In this document: positions 39,868 through 53,360 of the stretch, piece after piece
Numbering within the stretch: position 1 is the stretch's first letter
Layout: each line of letters begins with the position of its first letter
Assembly: GCA_021568835.1 (NCBI GenBank)
Contig: JAKGSH010000004.1
Span: 124,001 to 188,000, forward strand
DNA: 64,000 nt
Direction of reading: 5' to 3'
DNA from: Streptomyces sp. Tue 6430
GTDB taxonomy: Bacteria > Actinomycetota > Actinomycetes > Streptomycetales > Streptomycetaceae
Notes under the pieces: generated by a model
Told to the model about the DNA's origin: nothing
The model's database searches: none
What the model saw: the letters and a program-made list of their open reading frames with translations, nothing else
Made by a program: the position numbers and the translations under genes

Positions 39868-40514
39868 TCCGGCCGGACCCGGCGACCGCACCGGACCCGG
39901 TGACCACGCTCCTCGTCATCGCGAAGGAACCGGTGCCCGGCCGGGTGAAGACCCGGCTCACCCCGCCGTTCGCGCCGTGGGAGGCGGCGGCTCTCGCGGA
40001 GGCCGCCCTCGCGGACACCCTGGCGGCCGTCGCCGCCGCCCCCGCCGTCCGGCGGCTCCTCGTGCTGGACGGCGCGCCCGGACCGTGGCTGCCGCCCGGC
40101 TTCGACGTCGTGCCGCAGTGCGCGGGGGGCCTGGACGAGCGGCTGGCGGACGCCTTCGCCCGCTGCGAGGGGCCCGCGCTGCTGATCGGCATGGACACCC
40201 CGCAGGTGACGCCGGACCTGCTGACGGTGGACTTCGCGGGCTGCGACGCGTACTTCGGGCCCGCGGAGGACGGCGGCTTCTGGGCGCTGGGACTCGCCGA
40301 GCCGGACCCCGCGCTGCTGCGGGGCGTGCCCATGTCGACGCCGTCCACCGGGGCCGTCCAGCGCGAGCGGCTCGTCGCCGCCGGACTGCGGGTGCGCGCT
40401 CTGCCGCGCCTGCGGGACGTGGACGACGCCGGGGACGCGCGTGCGGTCGCCGCGCTGGCCCCGCACGGCCGGTTCGCCGCCCGGCTGGCCCGCTGCGCGG
40501 CGGCGCGCCGATGA
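39864..40514 (+). CDS. DUF2064/TIGR04282 glycosyltransferase-like protein
   Basis: 216 residues. Starts at GTG overlapping the preceding stop. Nucleotidyl/glycosyltransferase fold: LLVIAKEPVPGRVKTRLTPP, LIGMDTPQVTPDLL, and GPAEDGGFWALGL. The family is often labelled arsenosugar glycosyltransferase, but that role is proven for few members; here it is more likely a partner of the GT2 enzyme. Confidence 0.87.
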   Translation: MIRPDPATAPDPVTTLLVIAKEPVPGRVKTRLTPPFAPWEAAALAEAALADTLAAVAAAPAVRRLLVLDGAPGPWLPPGFDVVPQCAGGLDERLADAFARCEGPALLIGMDTPQVTPDLLTVDFAGCDAYFGPAEDGGFWALGLAEPDPALLRGVPMSTPSTGAVQRERLVAAGLRVRALPRLRDVDDAGDARAVAALAPHGRFAARLARCAAARR

Positions 40515-41274
40515 GGGCCCGGCAGGCCGGCGCCGCCCCCTGGGCCGCGGCCGGCCCGTACTCCACCGCGCTGCGGGCCGGTCGCGGTCCGCTGTTCCTG
40601 CGCCGCGCCGACGGCCGGCTGCTGCCGCTGGAGGTGGAGCGCTGGTGCGCGCGGGCCGACCGGGTCGACCGGGAGGTGCTGGACCGGTGCGAGGGCGCCG
40701 TGCTGGACGTCGGCTGCGGACCGGGGCGGCTGGTGGCGGAACTCGCCGCCCGGGGCCGCAGGGCCCTCGGCATCGACGTGAGCGAGGCGGCCGTCGAGCA
40801 CACCGTCCGGCTCGGCGGGCAGGCGCTGCGGCGCTCGGTCTTCGAGCCGCTGCCCGGCGAGGGCCGCTGGGGCACCGTCCTGCTGATGGACGGCAACGTC
40901 GGCATCGGCGGCGATCCGCGCGCCCTGCTGGACCGGGCGGCCCGGCTCCTCTCCCCCGGCGGACTGCTGATCGCCGAGACCCTGCCGGGGGACGTCGACG
41001 AACGCGCCGAGGTGCAGGTCGTCGACGTCACCGAGGCCCCCGCGGAGAGCGGCGGTCCGTTCCCGTGGCGCGGCTCGGCACCCCGGCCCTGTCCCGGTAC
41101 GCGGACCGGTCGGACTGGAGTGCCGTCGATCAGTGGGCGGCGGGCGGGCGTTGCTTCGTCGCCCTGCGCAGCCGCAGCGCCAGCAGCAGCGCCGAGGCGC
41201 CGAAGAGCACGGCGGTGATCAGCAGCCAGCGGGCCGCGAACCCGTCCGCGGGGAGTCCGGTGGCCGACCGGTAG
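40511..41274 (+). CDS. Class I SAM methyltransferase (one frameshift)
   Basis: About 254 residues with one C lost near 41065. ATG overlaps the previous stop (ATGA). SAM-binding motif VLDVGCGPGRLVAELAARGR, then GIDVSEAAVEH (acidic loop) and LLIAETLPGDVDE. After the shift the reading (RYADRSDWSAVDQWAAGG, FVALRSR) continues to 41274 and overlaps the convergent membrane gene by 145 nt. Relatives usually stop soon after FVALR, so the true end may be near 41170 if another base is missing. Confidence 0.8.
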
Positions 41275-41615
41275 CGGCCGGCCACCGTCCCGCTGATCAA
41301 CGGGAACCACACCAGCAGGAGCAGTCCGGACAGGGCGGCCGGGACCCGGACGTACCCGGTCCACTCGCCGCGGCCGGCCGTGCGCAGCCCCCGGACCAGG
41401 GCCCGGTCCGCCGTCGCGTACAGGGGCAGCAGGACCAGGTCGTGCAGGACGGCGGCCCCCGCGAACCACAGGACCACGCCGAACCGGTCGTCGGCGAGCA
41501 GCCGTACGCCCGCGTAACCGGCCAGTGCGAACGAGCAGGCGAGCAGGAGGAGTTGGAGGGGGCTGCCGACGGGGACCCGTCGTCGCGCCGGCCTCGCCAC
41601 AGGGGTCCGGCTCAT
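41130..41615 (-). CDS. Four-helix membrane protein
   Basis: 161 residues with four predicted membrane helices (for example LLLLACSFALAGYAGVRLL, VPAALSGLLLLVWFPLISG). No domain recognised. Its ATG overlaps the stop of the cytochrome-b/Moco gene by one base, so it is probably the second gene of that operon and a membrane partner. Confidence 0.8.
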   Translation of the reverse strand: MSRTPVARPARRRVPVGSPLQLLLLACSFALAGYAGVRLLADDRFGVVLWFAGAAVLHDLVLLPLYATADRALVRGLRTAGRGEWTGYVRVPAALSGLLLLVWFPLISGTVAGRYRSATGLPADGFAARWLLITAVLFGASALLLALRLRRATKQRPPAAH

Positions 41616-42900
41616 CACAGGTCTCCGAAGGTCAGTCGGGCCACCCATTTGGTGTTGAGCACACCGGGCGCGGCGGGCACGATGATCCGCGCCGGGTGGC
41701 CGTGGTCGGGGGAGAGTTCCTCGCCGTTGACGGACAGGGCGAGCAGGGAGCGCGGGTCGGCCACCTGGTCGGCGCGCAGGGCGGCACGGCGGAAGGCGCC
41801 GCGGAGCTGGAGGGACTCGACGAACACGTCCGGCGGATCACCGTCGTGTCCGACGAGCGCCGCGAGGTCCCGCAGCCGCACGCCGCGCCACCACTGGTCG
41901 GACGTCGACCAGCCCTCGACGCAGGCGATGGGCAGCGACGCGCTGTGCGGCGGGAGGCGCAGGAGGTCGTCGCGGGTGAGGCGGACGGTGCCCGTGCGCC
42001 CGGTGACGACGAGCCGCCAGACGTCCGGGCCCGTCTCCGACGGGCGGATGCCCGCGTACCGGGCCGTCTTGTTGATCTGGAAGCCGTTCGGCCCGGTGCC
42101 GGGGTCCGGTCCGCCGTGCGGCGCGAGGAGGGCGGTGCGCCGCAGCGGGCCGTCGGTGGTCTGCCCGGCCGTCGTCGCGAACAGCAGCAGTGAACCGCCG
42201 CCCACGAACCCCAGCGCGCCGCGCCGGGAGACGGTCGGGGCGTCGGGCCGCGGGGAGACCAGCGGGTCCGCCCGGGGCGCGGGTCCCGCTCGGTGCGCGG
42301 TGCGCGTTCGTCGCGCGGCCCGTGCTCGTCGCGCAGCGCGCGCAGGTTCCGTACGGCCGCCGGGGTCTTCAGGGCGGCGTGGGCGGCGAACGCGGCGAAG
42401 AACACCCACGCGCCGTAGAAGTGCAGCGGGTAGAAGGAGCCCGGGAAGACGTAGTCCAGCTGGACGTTGAGCACGCCGGTCACGAACTCGAAGAGCGCTC
42501 CCCCGACCAGGAGCAGCAGGGAGATCCGCTCCAGCGCGTGCGCGAGCGAGCGGGCCGGCGGCAGCGCGAACAGCTTCGGCACCACGGACCACAGCTTGGC
42601 CAGCAGCACCGGGATCAGGGTGATGCCGAGGGTGACGTGGACACCCTGGTTCAGCCGGTACAGCCAGTGCGGGTCGGTCGGCCAGGCGAAGAGGTAGAAG
42701 CCGAGGATCCCCTTGTCCGGGGTCTTGTCGTTGACCGGCGCCAGGTCCGGGTTGTAGGCGGCGTACGACAGCAGGCCCGTCACGAACAGCACGGTGATGC
42801 CGGCCAGGAGGACGAGGCCCAGCACCGAGGTGAACCAGGGGCCGCGCAGGGGGCTGCGCCAGAAACCGGGCGCGGAGGGAAGCCGCGGGTCGTCTCGCAT
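41615..42900 (-). CDS. Cytochrome b - SUOX-type molybdopterin oxidoreductase fusion (one frameshift)
   Basis: About 428 residues with one G missing near 42277. N-terminal part: four-helix cytochrome b561-like domain with spaced His residues (NQGVHVTLG, YPLHFYGAW, AFAAHAAL). Then a Tat-like stretch (SRRGALGFVGGGSLLLFA) and a sulfite-oxidase-type Moco domain whose ligand Cys is in LPIACVEGWS. YedYZ-type enzymes have these parts on two proteins; here they are one chain. It may reduce oxidised methionine or another S/N-oxide outside the cell. TACGGT sits 6 nt before ATG 42900. Confidence 0.85.
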
Positions 42901-43013
42901 GCCCCGACCGTAGGCCCGCGCACCCCGGCGAACGGGCGCGCGACCCATGACGAAACGCTGACGTCCGGCGCCGCGGGCAGCCCGGCGCGGGCCTCGCGGC
43001 CTAGCGTTCCGGT

Positions 43014-44501
<1,488 letters not shown>

Positions 44502-44561
44502 GGCGCGGGCCAGGACGCGCCGGCGACGGCAGAAGCGCGGACGCGGGACGGGCGTGACCGG

Positions 44562-45562
44562 TCAGCCGGTGGTGGCGAGCAGTCCGAGCGTGTCGATGAC
44601 GCGGTTCGAGAAGCCCCACTCGTTGTCGTACCAGGCGACGACCTTGATGTGCCGGCCGTCGACGCGGGTGAGGGCCGAGTCGAAGATCGACGAGGCCGGG
44701 TTGCCGACGATGTCGGCGGACACCAGCGCGTCCTCGGAGTACTCCAGGACCCCGGCGAGGGGCCTTCGGCGGCGGCGCGGTAGGCCGCCAGCACCTCGTC
44801 GCGGGTCACGTCGCGGGACACGGTCGTGTTGAGTTCGACGATCGAGCCCACCGGGACGGGCACGCGGATCGAGTCGCCCGACAGCTTGCCCTCGAGGTTC
44901 GGCAGGACCAGGCCGATCGCCTTGGCGGCGCCCGTCGTGGTCGGCACGATGTTGACGCCGGCGGCGCGGGCGCGGCGCGGGTCGCGGTGCGGGCCGTCCT
45001 GGAGGTTCTGCTCCTGGGTGTAGGCGTGCACCGTGGTCATGAAGCCGTGCTCGATGCCCGCGAGGTCGTCGAGGACCGAGGCCAGCGGCGCGAGCGCGTT
45101 GGTCGTGCAGGAGGCGTTCGAGACGATCGTGTGCAGGTCCGCGTCGTACGCGTCGGTGTTGACGCCGAACGCGAGCGTGACGTCGGCACCGTCGGAGGGC
45201 GCGCTGACGAGCACCTTCTTCGCGCCCGCGTCGAGGTGGGCGCGCGCGGCCTTCGCCGACGTGAAGCGACCGGTCGCCTCCAGCACGATGTCGACGCCCA
45301 GTTCGGCCCAGGGCAGCTGGGCCGGCTCGCGCTCGGCGAGCACCTTGATGCGGCGGCCGTCGACGACGAGGGTGTCCCCTTCGGCGCTCACCGGGCGGCC
45401 GAGGCGGCCGGAGGTCGAGTCGAAGGCGAGCAGCCGGGCGAGGGCGGCGGGCTCGGTGAGGTCGTTGACGGCGACGACCTCGAGGTCGGTGTCGCGTTCC
45501 AGCAGCGCACGCAGCACGTTGCGTCCGATACGGCCGAATCCGTTGATGGCGATGCGAGTCAT
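44562..45562 (-). CDS. gap: Glyceraldehyde-3-phosphate dehydrogenase (one frameshift)
   Basis: About 333 residues with one C missing near 44757. Glycolytic enzyme: glyceraldehyde-3-P + Pi + NAD to 1,3-bisphosphoglycerate. Seen: RIAINGFGRIGRNVLRALLE (NAD loop), active-site SNASCTTNALAPL, HAYTQEQNLQDGPH, WYDNEWGFSNRV. Because such an enzyme would not tolerate a truncation, the shift supports the homopolymer-error explanation. Streptomyces carry two or three gap genes, so this may be a paralogue rather than the main one. Followed closely by no operon partner. Confidence 0.95.
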
Positions 45563-45679
45563 GTGTGGTGTCCCTTCCGTTCGCCTCCCCAGGTTCGCGC
45601 GCCGCCCGCGGCCCGGACAGCGGCGAGATCGCCACGGTTCGAAAGGATCGCGCCAGCCGTGGGCGGCTCGGCCGGGCCG

Positions 45680-46634
45680 CTACTCGCCCCGGGTGAAGGT
45701 GCGCCGGTACTCGCTGGGGGTGGTGCCGAGGATGTGCTGGAAGTGCGTCCGCAGGTTGGCGCCGGTGCCGAGGCCGACGTCGGCGGCGATCTGCTCGACG
45801 CTCCGCTCGGACCGTTCGAGCAGTTCCCGGGCCGCGTCGATGCGGGCGCGCATCACCCACTGCATGGGCGTGTAGCCGGTGTCCTCGACGAACCGCCGCG
45901 AGAAGGTGCGGGGCGAGACCGCCGCGTGCCGGGCGAGCGCCGTGAGGGTGAGGGCGTCGTCGAGGCGGCGCAGTGCCCATTCGCGGGTGGCGGCGAACCG
46001 CTCGCCGAGCGGTTCGGGCACGCTGCGCGGCACGTACTGCGCCTGGCCGCCGCTGCGGTAGGGGGCCGCGACGAGGCGCCGGGCGGTGTGGTTGGACGCG
46101 GCCACCCCGAGGTCGCCGCGCAGGATGTGCAGGCACAGGTCGATGCCGGAGGCGGCGCCGGCCGAGGTCAGCACGCTGCCCTCGTCGACGAAGAGGACGT
46201 TCTCGTCGACCCGCACCAGCGGGTGCCGGGCGGCCAGGGCCCGGGTGTAGTGCCAGTGCGTGGTGGCGCGCCTGCCGTCGAGGAGGCCGGTGGCGGCGAG
46301 CGCGAAGGCGCCCGTGGAGATGGCGGCGAGGCGGGCGCCGAGGCCGTGGGCGGCGATCAGCGCGTCCACGACGGCCGGCGGGGGTCGTCGCGGTCGGGGA
46401 AGCGGTAGCCGGGGATGAAGACGAGGTCGGCCCAGGTGAGGGCGTCGAGCCCGTCCGCGACGTGGTAGGAGAGGCCGTCGCCGCCGGTCACCGGCCCCGG
46501 CGCCGCGCCGCAGACCCGTACCTCGTACGGCATGCTCGCCCGCGTCGTGAAGACCTGCGCGGGGATGCCCACGTCCAGCGGTTTGGCCCCTTCGAGGACG
46601 AGGACGGCGACACGACGGAGACGGGGGCCTGCAC
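45680..46634 (-). CDS. GlxA-family regulator: DJ-1/PfpI and AraC domains (two frameshifts)
   Basis: About 318 residues with bases missing near 46381 and 46626. N-terminal class I amidotransferase-like domain (RRVAVLVLEGAKPLDVGIPAQVF; LVFIPGYRFPD), C-terminal AraC double HTH (LTALARHAAVSPRTFSRRF, VEQIAADVGLGTGANLRTHF). Restoring one C in the run near 46626 gives a start MQAPRLRRVAVLVLEG at GTG 46634, with TAGCCT exactly 6 nt upstream, which supports both the shift and the start. Ligand and target unknown. Confidence 0.87.
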
Positions 46635-46763
46635 GGGGCCAGGCTACCGGCGGGGACCGGCGGCCTCGCCGCCGGAAACCCGATTGCCGAGTACACGTCC
46701 GTCCGCATACGTTCTGCGCGTCCAAGATCGTGCCAGACCGTCGCATCGACCCGGGGGGACCCC

Positions 46764-47133
46764 ATGAGCTGGTATTTCAAGGTGCTCGGACGGTACGCCG
46801 TGTTCCGCGGCCGTGCCCGCCGCAAGGAGTACTGGATGTTCACGCTGGTGAGCGTGATCATCTACATCGCGCTCGTCGTCGCCGACGACCACCTCGGCCA
46901 CGACTGGCCGTCCTCACGTACACCGCGGTGACCCTGCTGCCCACCCTCGCCGTCACGGTCCGCCGCCTGCACGACACCGACCGCTCCGGCTGGTGGGTCC
47001 TGGTCGGCGTGATCCCCTGCGCCGGCTTCATCGCCATGCTGATCTTCACCGCCGATGAATCCACCCCGGGCCAGAACAAGTACGGCCCGAACCCGAAGGA
47101 GACCCGTTCCTCACCGACGCGGTCCCCGGCTGA
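46764..47133 (+). CDS. DUF805 membrane protein (two frameshifts)
   Basis: About 123 residues after restoring one C near 46907 and one near 47104. Typical start MSWYFKVLGRYAVFRGRARR, RKEYWMF, then TVRRLHDTDRSGWWVLVGV and a C-terminal DESTPGQNKYGPNP. Three to four membrane helices. Function unknown; common in Actinobacteria. ATG 46764 follows GGGGGGAC. Confidence 0.85.
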
Positions 47134-47247
47134 CAGGCCGGGAACACCTCGCTGCACCGTGCGCCGCCAGGTTCCCGACCGCCCCTGTGCCCGTCGTGCC
47201 GGTCGGCACGGCCGGGTCGTCTCCCCGTCTCCCTCCGGGTGGCCGCC

Positions 47248-47737
47248 TCACAGACTCGTCAGGACCTGGGGCGACAGGATCTTGATCATGGTGTTGGTCC
47301 AGCGCATCTGCCGCAGGGTCTGCGGGTGGCACGCGGACACCAGGGCGAGGAGGTCGTCGTCCCTGGCGGCCTGTGCGGCCTGGGCGAGCATCTCCCAGTG
47401 GAGGGAGTTCCCGGTGGCGTCCAGGTGCAGCTGCCGCAGGTCGCGCAGGAGCAGCAGACCGGGCTCGGGCGGTGGCCCACCGCTTCGGCGGTCTTCTCCG
47501 GAGCGTCGACAGGACGCCCGGCGCGGATGTTCCAAAGGAGTCGCCGAGGTCGAGGCCGTGGGCCTGACCCACGTCGGCCAGGCGCCGGACGTGTTCGCGG
47601 GACCAGACGGCGAGGTCGGTGGCGACGTGGTGGATCTCGTGGTCGGTGCGGTGCCGTCCGGCGACCGCGGTCAGCTGCCCGGCGAGGTGCTTCTCGCCGT
47701 GGTGCAGGGCGCGCAGGGTCAGACCGATGCCGTTCAT
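47248..47737 (-). CDS. Small helical protein coupled to molybdopterin enzyme (two frameshifts)
   Basis: About 163 residues with bases missing near 47532 (in a T run) and 47469. All-helical, His-rich: LRALHHGEKHLAGQLTAVAGRH, TDHEIHHVATDLAVWSREH, ending LRQMRWTNTMIKILSPQVL. The H-x-x-H spacing recalls hemerythrin-like four-helix proteins but I cannot confirm a metal site. ATG overlaps the stop of the preceding oxidoreductase (ATGA), so it is probably its partner or chaperone. Confidence 0.7.
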
Positions 47738-50225
47738 CCGGCGTCCTCCTCACGGCCGTGGCCGCCCGTTCCCGCGGCGGGGGCGGACGTGGCGAGGGCG
47801 GCCGTCCCGCCCTCGGTGGCCGGTACGGAGCCGGCGCGTGCGGGGGCGGACGCGGTGGTGGTCGGCGCGGGGGCGGGAGTGCCGTCGCCGTGTGCCACGA
47901 GCCGGAGCGCGGCGGCCGCGGTCTTGAAGAGCGGCTGCTTGGAGGCGGGGTCCCAGTCGGTGACGGTCGTCTCGTTCGCGGCACGCGGGGGTGTGCCGTC
48001 GTCCGGGCCGTGTCCGCCCTCGGTGTCCCAGTAGCCGTAGTGGAAGGGGACGAACAGCAGGCCGGGCCGGATGTCGGTCACCCGGAGCCGGCCCCGCAGG
48101 GCACCGCGCGGGGTGCCGACCTCCACCAGGTCGCCCTCGGCGAGCCCGAGCAGGGCCGCGTCGGACTCGGACGCCTCCACCCACACGTCGGGGGCGGCCG
48201 CGTCGAGCTGGGGGCGCGTGCCGTCTTGGTCCGGGTGTGGAAGTGGTAGAGGGTGCGGCCCGTGGTCAGCTGGAACGGGTACCTGTCGTCGGGGATCTCG
48301 TGGGGCGGCAGATAGCCGGCCGCCTTGATGACGGCCTTCCCGTCCGGGTTGAGGGAGCGGTACTCGACCGCGTCGGCGCTCGCGCCGGTGACCAGGTCCT
48401 TGCCGTAGCTCTCGCAGACGTCGGGGTGCGCCCAGCTGATCCCGTCGGTGTAGAGGCGCTCGGTGCCGTTCGGGGCCTGTTCGTTGCAGGGCCACTGGAT
48501 GCCGCTGCCGCCGCGCAGCCTGTCGTAGGTGATGCCGGTGTAGTCGCACGGCCGGCCGGCGCTGCACCGTTTCCACGCCTCGAACGCGGACTCCGGGTCG
48601 TGCCAGGTGACGAGCGGTGCCCCGTCCTTGTCGCGGAAGTCCATGCGGGCGGCGTAGGCGAGGAAGATGTCGAGGTCGGGCCTGGCCCGGCCGGGCGGTT
48701 CGACGGCCTTGTCGGACAGGTGGACCGTGCGGTCGGCGTTGGTGAGGGTGCCGGTCTTCTCGCCCAGGTCGCCGCGGGCAGGACGACGTCGGCCAGCTGC
48801 GCGGTCTCGGTCGGGAAGAGGTCCTGTACGACCACGAAAAGGCGGTCCTGCTCCAGGATCGAGCGGATCCGGGCCAGTTCGGGCAGTGACACCGCCGGGT
48901 TGGTGCCGCTGATCCACAGCATGCGGATCGAGCCCTGCTCGGCGTAGCGGAACATCTGCATCGCGTGGGTGGGCGGGCGTAGTGCGGGATGGTCTCCGGT
49001 TCGACGTTCCACACCCGCGCCAGGTCGGCGACGTGGCTGTCGTTCTGCCAGTTGCGGAATCCGGGAAGGTCCCCGTTCGCGCCGCACTCGCGGGTGTTCT
49101 GGGCGGTGGGCTGCCCGTTCATCTGCAGGACGCCGGCGCCGGCCTGCCGAGCATGCCGCGGACGAGGTGCAGGTTGTTGACCTGGACGGCCGCGGCGGTC
49201 GCCTGGTGGGACTGGTAGACGCCCTGCAGGACAGTGGACAGCAGCCGGTCGGCCATGCCGAGGACCTCCGCGGCCTCCTCGATCCGCGCGGCCGGCACGT
49301 CGCAGATCCTGGCCGCCCACGCGGGGGTGCACTCCTGCACCCGGGCGGCCAGCTCCTCGAACCCGACCGTGTGCGCGGCGAGGAAGTCGTGGTCGACGCG
49401 GTCCGTCCGGATGATCTCGTGCAGGAGCGCGTCGAGCAGGGCGACGTTGGTGCCGACGCGCGGGGCCAGGTGGACGGCCGCCCTGCGGGCCACCTGCGTG
49501 GGGCGCGGGTCGACGCACACCAGGCGGGGCGGGCCGGTGCCCTCCAGCCGGTCGAGGATCCGCATCCACTGCACGGGCTGGGTCTCGGCGATGTTGTGCC
49601 CGAACAGCGCGATGACGTCGGCGTGGTCGATGTCGTCGTAGCTGCCCGGCTGTCCGTCGCAGCCGAAGGACTCCTTCAGCGCCTCGGCGGCGGTCGCCGT
49701 GCACAGGCGGGTGTTGCCGTCGAGGTGGTTGGTGCCGATCCCCGCCCTGGCCAGCACCGCGAGCGTGTAGTACTCCTCCAGGAACAGCTGTCCGCTGGTG
49801 TAGAAGCCGATCGATCCCGGGCCGCGTTCGTCCAGCAGGTCCCGGGAGCGGGTGACGATCCGGTCCAGCGCGGTGTCCCAGTCGCACGCGACGAGCTGTC
49901 CGTCGCGGCGGATCAGCGGCGTGGTCAGCCGGTCCGGGGAGGCGTTGGCCTGCCAGCCGAAGAGGTCCTTCGGCCCCAGCCGTCCGTGGTTGACCCGGTC
50001 GTCCGCCCTGCCGCGCACGCCGACGACGCGGTTGTCCAGCACGGCGATGTCCATGGCGTCGCCGTCGGAGTGGAGGATCGATGCCGCCCGCACCCATCGC
50101 TGGACCCGCGCCGGATCGACGCCCGCCGCCAGATGGGTGTCCACGCGCACGGGCCACGGCTCGTGCGGCCCGTAGGGGGTACGGCCGCCCCACGGCCGTG
50201 CGATCCGGTCCACTGAAGCTTCCAT
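47734..50225 (-). CDS. Molybdopterin oxidoreductase lacking N-terminal Fe-S cysteines (four frameshifts)
   Basis: About 831 residues over losses near 48211, 48763, 48980 and 49146. DMSO-reductase superfamily, closest in pattern to assimilatory nitrate reductase/formate dehydrogenase: FYTSGQLFLEEYY, GTNHLDGNTRLCTATAAEALK, VIALFGHNIAETQP, LWISGTNPAVSLPEL, VVLPAATWGEKTGTLTNADR, and the C-terminal beta-barrel HFHTRTKTARAPQLD with FVPFHYGYWD. At the place of the usual C-x2-C-x3-C cluster motif it reads RAASILHSDGDAMD, with no Cys. This part is unbroken, so the loss is real. GGAAGG precedes ATG 50225. Confidence 0.85.
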
Positions 50226-52260
<2,035 letters not shown>

Positions 52261-52271
52261 CGTCCCGGCAT

Positions 52272-52313
52272 GCGAAGGGGGGCCGGCACCCGCGGGTGCC
52301 GGCCCCCCTTCGC
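52272..52313 (+). terminator. argG terminator, perfect 42-nt palindrome
   Basis: Two 21-nt arms without mismatch, starting GCGAAGGGGGG, 12 nt after the argG stop. It would form a very stable stem with a minimal loop. Confidence 0.8.
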
Positions 52314-52405
52314 GTCCGTCGCGCGCCGCCGGGGCATCGGAGCCGTTAACGGCCGGGCGTCGGGCCACGAGGCACGGCGATCCGGCACGAGCCCGTCACC
52401 TCACG

Positions 52406-52465
52406 TCGGATCGCGTCGCATCGGATCGCGTCACCTCACGTCGGATCGCGTCACGTCGGATCGCG
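52406..52465 (+). repeat. TCGGATCGCG direct repeats
   Basis: Four copies of TCGGATCGCG at 52406, 52421, 52441 and 52456, spaced 15, 20 and 15 nt, just before the stop of the convergent SDR gene. Confidence 0.85.
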
Positions 52466-52477
52466 CCGCCGGAGGGC

Positions 52478-53257
52478 TCAGTGGGAGGAGAAGCCGCCGT
52501 CCACGAAGAGCGACTGGCCGGTGACGTAGGCGGAGGAGCGGCCGGCCAGGAAGACCGCGGCCCCGGCGAAGTCCTCGGCCAGCCCGTTGCGGCCGACCAT
52601 CGTGCGCGCGGCCAGCGCCGCCACCTTCTCCGGGTCGGAGGACAGCCGTGCGTTCAGCGGCGTCATGACGAACCCGGGCACCAGCGTGTTGCAGGTGACG
52701 CCGTACGGCGACCACGCCTCGGCCTGGGAGCGGGCCAGCGACTCCAGCGCACCCTTGGAGACGCCGTAGGCACCACTGTCGGCGAACGCCCGGTGCGCCT
52801 GCTGGGAGGTGACGTGGATGATCCGCCCGTAGCCCCGCTCGGCCATGCCGGGTCCGAACCGCTGCCCCAGCAGGTGGGGCGCCTCCAGGTTCACCGCCAT
52901 CGTCGTGTCCCACACGTCGTCGTCCAGTTCGCCCATGGGCGGTCGCAGGTTGACGCCGGCGCTGTTGACGAGGATGTCGGGTTCACCGAACACCGCGACC
53001 GCCCGCTCCGCCGCCGTACGCACCCCGTCGCGGGTGCCCAGGTCGCCGCTCACCCATCCCGCGCGGCAGCCGTCCGCCGTCAGCTCCTCGACGGTGGAGG
53101 CGAGTTCCCGCTCCTTGCGGGCCACGATCACCACGCTCGCCCCCGCTCGCGCGAGCGCCCCGGCGACGGCCCTGCCGATGCCGGAACTGCCGCCCGTGAT
53201 CAGGGCGGTCAGGCCGTCCAGCGAGAACAGGTCGGAGAGGTGGTCGCGCGAGGTCAT
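52478..53257 (-). CDS. Short-chain dehydrogenase/reductase
   Basis: 259 residues, intact. Classical SDR: ALITGGSSGIGRAVAGALARAG (NAD(P) loop), ILVNSAG, catalytic Ser in HVTSQQAH and Tyr-x3-Lys in GAYGVSKGALES, C-terminal YVTGQSLFVDGGF. Similar to 3-oxoacyl-ACP reductase or gluconate 5-dehydrogenase types; substrate unknown. Leaderless: TAGAGT 6 nt before ATG 53257. Confidence 0.92.
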   Translation of the reverse strand: MTSRDHLSDLFSLDGLTALITGGSSGIGRAVAGALARAGASVVIVARKERELASTVEELTADGCRAGWVSGDLGTRDGVRTAAERAVAVFGEPDILVNSAGVNLRPPMGELDDDVWDTTMAVNLEAPHLLGQRFGPGMAERGYGRIIHVTSQQAHRAFADSGAYGVSKGALESLARSQAEAWSPYGVTCNTLVPGFVMTPLNARLSSDPEKVAALAARTMVGRNGLAEDFAGAAVFLAGRSSAYVTGQSLFVDGGFSSH

Positions 53258-53360
53258 GACCGCACTCTAGACGCCCGGTGCGCGGCGACGGCCCCGGGAT
53301 GCCGGGAGGCGGCGGCCGTCCGCCGCCTCCCGGCACCGGCGCGGACCGGGAGGCGGCGCG

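Noticed and set aside
52406..52465. CRISPR-like direct repeats
   Set aside because: Units of 10 nt with 5-10 nt between them; no 25-40 nt repeats, no unique spacers, no cas genes.
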